This document shows positions 1 through 5,742 of a DNA stretch of 6,476 nt, piece by piece (position 1 is the first letter of the stretch; each line of letters begins with the position of its first letter). Position numbers and translations under genes: made by a program. The stretch comes from Deltaproteobacteria bacterium (lineage in GTDB: Bacteria; Desulfobacterota; Desulfobacteria; Desulfobacterales; Desulfatirhabdiaceae). The DNA lies in assembly GCA_021778975.1 (NCBI GenBank), contig JAJYBO010000170.1:1-6476 (forward strand), read 5' to 3'. Below the pieces are notes generated by a model. It was not told the DNA's origin. It ran no database searches and saw only the letters and a program-made list of their open reading frames with translations.

Positions 1-2
1 GT

Positions 3-1775
3 CTGAAAAAACTGCTCAACCTTACCGCCCAGAACCTGCTTGAGATTGTGGATTTATCGCATGAATTCGCCATCGGTTTTGCCGAACATTTCGATGTGTT
101 GAATCGGGTGGCCTCTGGCGATCTTTCCGCCCGCATATCCGGATCGTCTTCGGTGGAACTGCTCGAATCCCTGAAGGCGGTCACCAACCAGATGATCGAA
201 AATATTTCTCTTGTCATGGAAAAACGCCGGCAGTCCGAAGCCAAATACCGGGCGCTTGTCGAAAATATGCAGGATGGCGTTTTTATTTTGCAGGGGAGAA
301 AATACCTGTTCGTCAACGAGTCATTGGCGCGGATGTATGGCTTTACGGTGGAAGAAATGCTTGCAAAGGACTCCATCTCGCTGGTGGCTCCGGAAAGCCG
401 TGAACCGATGATGGACTATTATCGCAAGCTGGTGACCGGGCAACCGGTCGAACATGAATTCGAGGTGGATTCGTTTCACAAAGATGGTGTCACGCACCGT
501 ATCGTCAACCTGAGCATGGGCGCTTTTTCCTTTCAGGGAAAAATCGCCGCGCTGGGCACTGTCAAAGACATCACCGATAAAAGAAATGCAGAAATCGAAC
601 GTCAGAAGCTGGAACACCAGCTCTACCAGGCGCAAAAAATGGAAGCCGTTGGTACGCTTGCTGGCGGTATCGCCCATGATTTCAATAATCTGCTCATGGG
701 GATACTGGGAAACGCCACCCTTGCCCGCATGCATATGGACTCGTCTCATCCCGGATACGAACGCCTGAAAAATATCGAAACCTATGTCCAGAGCGGCGCG
801 GACCTGACCCGGCAGCTTCTGGGATTTGCCAGGGGCGGCAAATTCGAGGTCAAAACCACTAACCCGAACGAGCTGATCCGTCAGACCTCGGAGATGTTCG
901 GCCGCACCAAGAAAGAACTGACCATATTTCCGAACTTTCAGAGCGATGTCTGGACCATTGATGTGGATCGCAGCCAGATCGAACAGGTATTGATGAACAT
1001 GTATGTCAATGCATGGCAGGCCATGCCGGGCGGCGGCACCCTGTATCTCCAGACCGAAAACGTGGTTCTTGACAGCAGTTATACAACGGCATTTTCCGTA
1101 ACGCCTGGCAAATATGTCAAAATGTCCATCACCGACACAGGGGTGGGGATGGACATCAATGTCCAGAAGCGAATTTTCGAGCCTTTTTTTACCACTAAAG
1201 AAAAGGGGCGGGGCACCGGACTGGGGCTGGCGTCGGCCTATGGCATCATTAAAAATCATGGCGGTATCATCAATGTGTATAGCGAGAAAGGTAAGGGCGC
1301 TACCTTCACCGTATATCTGCCGGCTTCCGATCAGAAAGCAACCCATGATAGCGCTCCAGTGCCGACCTCCGTTCATAAAGGCAGTGGAACGATTTTGTTG
1401 GTGGATGACGAGAAGCTGATTCTGGATGTGGGCGTTCAACTTCTGGAAACACTTGGATATCAAGTACTCACCGCGTCAAACGGCAAACTGGCGCTGGAAA
1501 TTTACAGCCAGCACCAGGATCGGATCGTGCTGATCGTTCTGGACATGATTATGCCGGTCATGGGCGGCGGCGAAACATATGACAGGCTCAAAACCATGGA
1601 TCCGGGCGCCCGGGTGTTGTTGTCCAGTGGCTATTCCATGGACGGACAGGCCGCCGATATCCTGAAACGCGGCTGTGACGGGTTTATCCAGAAACCGTTC
1701 AACATGGAGCAACTATCGAGAAAAATATCAGATATCCTTCGGTCTCATTCAATGAATTGCAATTCACCTTTATGA
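3..1775 (+). CDS. Hybrid sensor histidine kinase (HAMP-PAS-HisKA-HATPase-receiver), 5' end outside window
   Basis: Signal-transduction kinase that autophosphorylates on His and passes the phosphate to its own C-terminal receiver. The frame is open to the left edge, so the true start lies upstream; the GTG at 48 is probably internal. Residues are numbered from that GTG. A HAMP-like coil at about 10-60 contains the VASGDLSARI stretch. A PAS domain follows at about 64-180. The HisKA box has phospho-acceptor H210 in GGIAHDFNN. The ATPase domain shows the N box (N321 in NMYVNAWQAM), G1 box (D363 in DTGVGM), F box (FEPFFTTK) and G2 box (GTGLGL, 389-394). The receiver starts near 447, with acidic pair D453/D454, phospho-acceptor D499 in LDMIMP, S526/S527 and K549 in QKPF. 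All key residues are present, so the protein should be active. There is no DNA-binding output domain, so a partner phosphotransfer protein or regulator is needed. No transmembrane segment is visible in the part shown. The signal sensed is unknown. Confidence 0.95.
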   Translation: MKKLLNLTAQNLLEIVDLSHEFAIGFAEHFDVLNRVASGDLSARISGSSSVELLESLKAVTNQMIENISLVMEKRRQSEAKYRALVENMQDGVFILQGRKYLFVNESLARMYGFTVEEMLAKDSISLVAPESREPMMDYYRKLVTGQPVEHEFEVDSFHKDGVTHRIVNLSMGAFSFQGKIAALGTVKDITDKRNAEIERQKLEHQLYQAQKMEAVGTLAGGIAHDFNNLLMGILGNATLARMHMDSSHPGYERLKNIETYVQSGADLTRQLLGFARGGKFEVKTTNPNELIRQTSEMFGRTKKELTIFPNFQSDVWTIDVDRSQIEQVLMNMYVNAWQAMPGGGTLYLQTENVVLDSSYTTAFSVTPGKYVKMSITDTGVGMDINVQKRIFEPFFTTKEKGRGTGLGLASAYGIIKNHGGIINVYSEKGKGATFTVYLPASDQKATHDSAPVPTSVHKGSGTILLVDDEKLILDVGVQLLETLGYQVLTASNGKLALEIYSQHQDRIVLIVLDMIMPVMGGGETYDRLKTMDPGARVLLSSGYSMDGQAADILKRGCDGFIQKPFNMEQLSRKISDILRSHSMNCNSPL

Positions 1776-1891
1776 ATCCACTGATTTTATGCCTTTTCCC
1801 AAAATTACTTTCCCTGATATTTTGAGTTTGTGAAGTTACCAGTCTAATTTAAAAGAATATTTTCTTAACGCAACATTTTTTAATGTTTCTC
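1776..1891. other. AT-rich intergenic stretch after the kinase gene
   Basis: This non-coding gap is clearly richer in A and T than the flanking genes. I see no GC-rich hairpin followed by a T-run after the kinase stop codon, so no standard intrinsic terminator can be called. A weak AAGAA/TTCTT inverted repeat lies at 1853-1857 and 1862-1866. The stretch probably serves as the upstream region of the fadN promoter. An A/T-rich UP-like contribution is possible but not shown. Confidence 0.6.
1872..1887. repeat. Inverted repeat AACATT-TTTT-AATGTT just upstream of the -35 element
   Basis: A perfect 6-bp inverted repeat (1872-1877 and 1882-1887) with a four-T centre ends four bases before the -35 hexamer. 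It could be a second regulator site or a weak AT hairpin. In AT-rich DNA such a repeat can arise by chance, so function is only a suggestion. Confidence 0.4.
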
Positions 1892-1919
1892 TTGACAGGC
1901 AAAGTCGTACTCTGATAAA
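1892..1919 (+). promoter_or_regulatory. Sigma-70-type promoter for fadN-fadA
   Basis: A perfect -35 hexamer TTGACA (1892-1897) is followed after 16 bases by GATAAA (1914-1919), a four-of-six match to TATAAT. Transcription would start near 1926. The promoter sits in the AT-rich gap, points toward fadN, and its -10 element abuts the palindromic operator at 1919-1938. That arrangement fits a repressible promoter. The start site is predicted from spacing only. Confidence 0.7.
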
Positions 1920-1938
1920 TGAATGAATACTCATTCAT
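1919..1938. promoter_or_regulatory. FadR-type (TetR family) operator palindrome
   Basis: Two perfect 8-bp arms, ATGAATGA (1919-1926) and TCATTCAT (1931-1938), flank the four-base centre ATAC. The core TGAATGA-NTAN-TCATTCA agrees with the consensus I recall for B. subtilis FadR (YsiA), a TetR-family repressor of beta-oxidation genes that is released by long-chain acyl-CoA. Here the site overlaps the end of the -10 element and the predicted start point, and the genes behind it are a beta-oxidation pair. Both facts support a repressor role. No repressor gene is in the window, so the binding protein is inferred. Another TetR-family acyl-CoA sensor with the same half-site is possible. Confidence 0.8.
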
Positions 1939-2034
1939 ATTTGGTGGGGTTCGTAAACACCGCAACCGGATGCCAAGGCCGTCCGCCTCCCGGAAGAATC
2001 CAATATGAACAGACCATTATGAACTTAACTATTC
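1939..2034 (+). other. 5' untranslated leader of the fadN-fadA transcript
   Basis: About 110 to 120 bases separate the predicted transcription start from the fadN start codon. The leader stays open in the fadN frame from the ATG at 1923, which lies inside the operator. It also holds a five-codon reading frame (ATG 2005 to TGA 2020-2022, peptide MNRPL) whose stop overlaps an in-frame ATG at 2019. Neither ATG has a convincing ribosome binding site. Only short competing stems are visible (for example GGTG 1943-1946 with CACC 1958-1961), and I recognise no riboswitch. Confidence 0.5.
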
Positions 2035-2040
2035 AGGAGG
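2035..2040 (+). promoter_or_regulatory. Strong ribosome binding site that sets the fadN start
   Basis: AGGAGG is a full Shine-Dalgarno match five bases before the ATG at 2046. It decides between that start and the in-frame ATGs at 1923 and 2019. The Rossmann NAD-binding motif begins about ten residues after the chosen Met, as is usual for this family. Confidence 0.9.
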
Positions 2041-2045
2041 GTATT

Positions 2046-4454
2046 ATGAGCAGAAAAATCAGAAAGGCCGCAGTGATCGGCTCCGGCGTCATGGGCGGCG
2101 GCATTGCCGCGCTTCTTGCCAGCGCCGGCGTCAAAACGCTGCTGCTGGATATTGTTCCATTTGATCTGAAGGACTCGGAAAAAAATGACCCGGCTGCCCG
2201 GAACCGCATCGTCAAGGCGGGGCTGGATACGGTGCTGAAATCCAGGCCGGCGCTTCTCATGCAGAAAATGGATGCAAATCTGATCTCGATCGGCAACATG
2301 GAAGATGATTTTGACAAACTGGCGGACTGCGATTGGATTGTCGAAGTCGTGGTGGAAAATCTGAAAATCAAACAGCAGCTTTTCAAACGTATCGAACCTG
2401 TCCGCAAAAAAGGCAGCGTCATTTCGTCCAACACGTCAGGAATCCCCCTGAAAGCCATGTCCGAAGGGCTGAGCCAGGAATTCCGCCAGCACTTTTTGGG
2501 GACGCATTTTTTCAACCCCGTGCGGTACATGAAACTTTTAGAAATCATCCCCGGCGCGGAAACCCTTCCTGAAGTTCTGGACTTCATGGCCGATTACGGT
2601 GAACGCATTCTGGGCAAAGGCATTGTCTGGGCCAAGGACACGCCTAATTTCGTCGCCAACCGAATCGGCGTTCAGGGCATTGTCAGGGCCATGCAGATCA
2701 TGCTGGAAGACGGTGTCAGCATTCCCGAAGTGGATGCGCTGTTCGGCCCCGCACTGGGGCGGCCCAAAACCGCCATGTTCAAGACGACAGACCTTGTCGG
2801 GCTGGACACCATGGGACATGTGGCGGGCAACACCTACAGCCTGGTGGAAAACGACGAGGCCAGAGACAGCTTCATCGTCCCGGATTTCGTCAAGAAAATG
2901 ATCGAGAAAAAATATCTGGGCAACAAGACCCAGGGCGGGTTCTACAAGACGGAACTAACGCCGGAATGGAAAAAAATCCGCAAGGTCATTGACCCCGCGA
3001 CGCTGGAGTATGTGGAATACGGCCCGGCGGCCTTTCCCTGCCTGGAAGCCGCGAAAAAAGCCAAAACCCTTCCTGAAAAGATCAAGGCCGTTGTTTACGG
3101 AGACGACAAAGGCGCCCGTTACGCCTGGAAAGCCTTGGCGTACAACCTGATTTACTCCGCCAACCGGATCCCCGAAATATCGGACACCATTGTCGAGATT
3201 GACAACGGCATGAAGTGGGGGTTCAACTTCAGCATGGGGCCGTTTGAGACCTGGGATGCCATCGGGGTCGCTGAATCCGTCGCCAAAATGGAAAAAGACG
3301 GCATGGCCGTGCCCTCCTGTGTCAAGAAAATGCTGGCCGGCGGTCACAGCTCGTTTTACAAAACGACCGACGGGAAACTGCAATATTATGATTTCGCCTC
3401 GGGATCCTATAAAAATGCGGCCATCAGCGCCAATGTTATTTCGCTGGCGTCCCAGAAGGCGGCAAACAAAGTTGTCAAATCCTGTAAATCCGCCTCCCTG
3501 GTGGATATCGGCGACGATGTATTCTGCTGCGAATTCCACAGCAAGATGAACGCCATCAACGGCGAAATCGTTGAGTTCATGGGGCAGTGCGTCGAGTATG
3601 TGGACGCCAACGGCGCCGGGCTGGTCATCGGCAACCAGGCGGGCGGCATGCCTGGCGCATTTTCCGCAGGCGGCGATCTGGCCTTTATGGCGGCTCTGGC
3701 CAAAGAAGGTAAATATTCGGAAATTGATGCGTTCCTGGCGATGGGCCAGGCCGGAATGCAGAGAGCCAGATATTCCAGCTTTCCGATCGTGGCCGCGCCT
3801 TACGGTATGACGCTGGGCGGCGGGTGCGAAGTCTGCATCGGCACCGCAGACAAAATCGTCGCGCATGCGGAACTCTACATGGGGCTGGTTGAAATCGGCG
3901 TCGGTCTTCTGCCCGGCGGCGGCGGCTGCATGAATCTCTGGAAGAAAATGACCGCCAATATTCCGGAAGCTGTTTCGGATATGGATCTGGCCAAATTTTT
4001 CATTCCGACCTTCATGGCGATTGCCATGGCCAAGGTATCTACCTCCGCTGCGGAAGCGCGCGCCAACGGATTTTTGGGCCCCAACGACCGTATCGTTTTC
4101 AACCGGGATTACCTGATCGGCGAAGCCAAGAAAGAAGTCCTCAAGATGGTGTCCGATGGCTATGCGCCCCCGGCCAGACGCAAGCTGAAAGTATTCGGTG
4201 AAGCGGGACAGGGTATGGTGAACGGCGAGCTGTTCAACATGCAGAGCGCCAAATTCGTCAGCGAATATGACGTATTCCTGGCCAAACGTATCGCCTATGT
4301 CATCAGCGGCGGCGATGTGAGAACCGGAAGCCTGGTTGATGAGGAAACCATCCTCAAGCTCGAACGCGATGCGTTTGTGGATTTCTGGAAAGAAGAAAAG
4401 ACCGTCGCCCGTGTGGAACATTTGCTTAAAACCGGCAAACCGCTCAGAAATTAA
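2046..4454 (+). CDS. fadN: FadN-type bifunctional 3-hydroxyacyl-CoA dehydrogenase / enoyl-CoA hydratase
   Basis: This 802-residue cytoplasmic enzyme hydrates trans-2-enoyl-CoA to 3-hydroxyacyl-CoA and oxidises it with NAD to 3-ketoacyl-CoA. An N-terminal Rossmann domain carries GSGVMG (12-17). The dehydrogenase active site is visible as S131 in SNTSG, the H154/E166 dyad in THFFNPV...LLEIIPG (12 apart, as in the human enzyme), and N205. Two 3HCDH C-terminal-type domains follow, at about 195-300 and 360-450. The crotonase domain spans about 482-680, with an oxyanion-hole motif FSAGGDL (539-545) and both catalytic glutamates, E595 in GGGCEV and E616 in LVEIGVG. The protein ends in GKPLRN, which I recall from other FadN-type proteins. 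Dehydrogenase-first order and length (B. subtilis FadN is about 790 residues) separate it from FadB, where the hydratase comes first. It is the first gene of a two-gene operon, with fadA 20 bases downstream. Chain-length preference cannot be read from the sequence. Confidence 0.95.
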   Translation: MSRKIRKAAVIGSGVMGGGIAALLASAGVKTLLLDIVPFDLKDSEKNDPAARNRIVKAGLDTVLKSRPALLMQKMDANLISIGNMEDDFDKLADCDWIVEVVVENLKIKQQLFKRIEPVRKKGSVISSNTSGIPLKAMSEGLSQEFRQHFLGTHFFNPVRYMKLLEIIPGAETLPEVLDFMADYGERILGKGIVWAKDTPNFVANRIGVQGIVRAMQIMLEDGVSIPEVDALFGPALGRPKTAMFKTTDLVGLDTMGHVAGNTYSLVENDEARDSFIVPDFVKKMIEKKYLGNKTQGGFYKTELTPEWKKIRKVIDPATLEYVEYGPAAFPCLEAAKKAKTLPEKIKAVVYGDDKGARYAWKALAYNLIYSANRIPEISDTIVEIDNGMKWGFNFSMGPFETWDAIGVAESVAKMEKDGMAVPSCVKKMLAGGHSSFYKTTDGKLQYYDFASGSYKNAAISANVISLASQKAANKVVKSCKSASLVDIGDDVFCCEFHSKMNAINGEIVEFMGQCVEYVDANGAGLVIGNQAGGMPGAFSAGGDLAFMAALAKEGKYSEIDAFLAMGQAGMQRARYSSFPIVAAPYGMTLGGGCEVCIGTADKIVAHAELYMGLVEIGVGLLPGGGGCMNLWKKMTANIPEAVSDMDLAKFFIPTFMAIAMAKVSTSAAEARANGFLGPNDRIVFNRDYLIGEAKKEVLKMVSDGYAPPARRKLKVFGEAGQGMVNGELFNMQSAKFVSEYDVFLAKRIAYVISGGDVRTGSLVDEETILKLERDAFVDFWKEEKTVARVEHLLKTGKPLRN

Positions 4455-4462
4455 TTCAACAA

Positions 4463-4467
4463 AGGAG
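4463..4467 (+). promoter_or_regulatory. Ribosome binding site of fadA
   Basis: AGGAG lies seven bases before the ATG at 4475, inside the 20-base gap after fadN. The short gap has no room for a separate promoter or terminator, so the two genes are likely co-transcribed. Confidence 0.85.
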
Positions 4468-4474
4468 AACTATC

Positions 4475-5653
4475 ATGAGAGATGCATATATAGTTACATC
4501 CGTCAGAACTCCGGGATGCCGGAGGGCCAAGGGAGGGTTCAAGGATACGCGGCCCGAAGACCTGCTGTCCTTTATCCTGAACGCTGCGGTGGACATGACC
4601 CCGAACCTCGAAAAAAAAGACGTGGATGACATGATGATCGGCTGCTCTTTTCCGGAAGCGGAGCAGGGGCTGAACATCGGACGGATTGCCTCCCAGATCG
4701 CGGGCTTTCCCGCGGAAGTTTCCGGCGCCACGGTCAACCGCTTCTGTTCTTCAGGGCTTGAGGCCATTGCGCTGGCGTCCCTGAGAGTCATGTCCGGTTG
4801 GTCGGATGTGGTGATCGGCGGCGGCGTCGAATCCATGACCTACGTGCCGATGGGCGGCAATCTGCCCAGACCTCATCCGCAGCACAGCCGGATTCACGCC
4901 GATCTGTACGCTTCCATGGGGATCACCGCGGAAAACGTCGCCAACCGTTATAACGTTCCCCGTCAGCAGCAGGACGAGTTTGCGGTTCAGTCTCACATCA
5001 AAGCGGCGGAAGCCAGGGATAAGGGCCTGTTCACGGAAATTGTTCCGACGCCTGCCGCCAGGTTCGTGAAACAGGCCGACGGCACTTACAAAAGGGAGAC
5101 CGTGATCATTTCGGCGGATGACGGCATCCGGGAAACCACCACGCTGGAAGGACTCGCCAAACTGCGTCCGGTGTTCGCAGCGAACGGTTCCGTCACCGCC
5201 GGCAATTCTTCACAGACCACCGACGGCGCGGCGGCCAGCATCATCATGAGCGGCGATCGGGCGAAAGCTTTGGGTATCAAACCCATCGCCAAGATCAAAT
5301 GCTACACCACTGTGGGGTGTGAAGCCGATGAAATGGGTGTCGGTCCCCGGTACGCCATCCCCAAGCTGATGAAGCTGGCGGGAATGGATATCAAGGACGT
5401 GGATCTGTTTGAAATCAACGAAGCATTCGCTTCCCAGGCCATCTACTGCGTGCGGGAACTGGGCATTGACATGGCGAAGGTCAACATTCACGGTGGCGCT
5501 GTCGCTCTCGGACATCCGCTGGGATGCACCGGCGCCAAGCTCTGCGCCACACTTCTGGCCAACATGCGGCAGCGCGGCGTCAAATACGGCGTCGAGTCCA
5601 TGTGCATCGGCGGCGGCATGGGCGCGGCGGCCCTGTTTGAAATGTGTGATTAA
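4475..5653 (+). CDS. fadA: Acetyl-CoA acyltransferase (3-ketoacyl-CoA thiolase)
   Basis: This 392-residue thiolase cleaves 3-ketoacyl-CoA with CoA to acetyl-CoA and a shortened acyl-CoA, the last step of each beta-oxidation turn. The nucleophile is C91 in VNRFCSSGLEA. N315 lies in EINEAFASQ, H347 in ALGHPLGCTGA and general acid/base C377 in CIGGGMG. These positions match Zoogloea thiolase C89/N316/H348/C378 closely, so the catalytic set is complete. Length is standard for the family. The start is supported by AGGAG at 4463-4467 and by the family N-terminus (AYIVTSVRTP). Its place right behind the FadN-type gene favours a degradative thiolase over a biosynthetic acetoacetyl-CoA thiolase, although thiolases can run in reverse and the two classes are hard to separate by motif. 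It should share the operator-controlled promoter at 1892-1919. Confidence 0.95.
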   Translation: MRDAYIVTSVRTPGCRRAKGGFKDTRPEDLLSFILNAAVDMTPNLEKKDVDDMMIGCSFPEAEQGLNIGRIASQIAGFPAEVSGATVNRFCSSGLEAIALASLRVMSGWSDVVIGGGVESMTYVPMGGNLPRPHPQHSRIHADLYASMGITAENVANRYNVPRQQQDEFAVQSHIKAAEARDKGLFTEIVPTPAARFVKQADGTYKRETVIISADDGIRETTTLEGLAKLRPVFAANGSVTAGNSSQTTDGAAASIIMSGDRAKALGIKPIAKIKCYTTVGCEADEMGVGPRYAIPKLMKLAGMDIKDVDLFEINEAFASQAIYCVRELGIDMAKVNIHGGAVALGHPLGCTGAKLCATLLANMRQRGVKYGVESMCIGGGMGAAALFEMCD

Positions 5654-5677
5654 ACACCGCGCTGAACCGCGAGGTGT
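5654..5677 (+). repeat. Hairpin directly after the fadA stop codon
   Basis: ACACC (5654-5658) pairs with GGTGT (5673-5677), and CGC (5660-5662) pairs with GCG (5669-5671) across one G/A mismatch, leaving a six-base loop. It begins on the base after TAA. No T-run follows, so it is not a standard intrinsic terminator. It could protect the mRNA 3' end or act with the second structure downstream. Confidence 0.5.
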
Positions 5678-5682
5678 GGGAG

Positions 5683-5729
5683 ACATTCCCTTCTTTCGGC
5701 TGACCCTTTTGTCAGGGGGAAGGGAGTGT
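5683..5729. terminator. Possible bidirectional terminator between convergent fadA and ptsI
   Basis: The 11-base arm at 5683-5693 pairs with 5719-5729 with one G-U pair. Nested inside is a second perfect stem, CTGAC (5700-5704) with GTCAG (5711-5715), around the loop CCTTTT. An alternative 7-bp pairing, CGGCTGA (5697-5703) with TCAGCCG (5734-5740), also exists. The structure lies between two converging genes, where transcription must end from both sides. No clean T-run borders it on either strand, so the mechanism is uncertain. Confidence 0.5.
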
Positions 5730-5742
5730 TCTCTCAGCCGTG

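Noticed and set aside
321..1463. Long open frame on the minus strand inside the kinase gene (about 380 codons)
   Set aside because: It lies wholly opposite a protein with complete kinase motifs, shows no domain I recognise, and is the kind of shadow frame expected antisense to GC-rich codons.
1747..1764. Short overlapping palindromes ATTCAATGAAT and AATTGCAATT at the kinase 3' end, resembling the operator half-site
   Set aside because: They lie within the coding sequence, and the TCATTCA half-site is followed by only a partial, wrongly spaced partner. They do not match the operator form and are likely chance AT palindromes.
1853..1866. AAGAA-TATT-TTCTT as a terminator for the kinase gene
   Set aside because: The stem is only five weak base pairs with one G-C pair per arm and no T-run follows.
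1923..2045. N-terminal extension of FadN starting at ATG 1923
   Set aside because: That ATG lies inside the palindrome at the predicted transcription start and has no ribosome binding site. The ATG at 2046 has a full AGGAGG and places the NAD-binding motif at the usual position.
2955..4421. Long open frame on the minus strand inside fadN (about 488 codons)
   Set aside because: The plus-strand frame carries all catalytic residues of the dehydrogenase and hydratase. The antisense product is rich in His, Gly and Phe with no recognisable fold, which is typical of a shadow frame.
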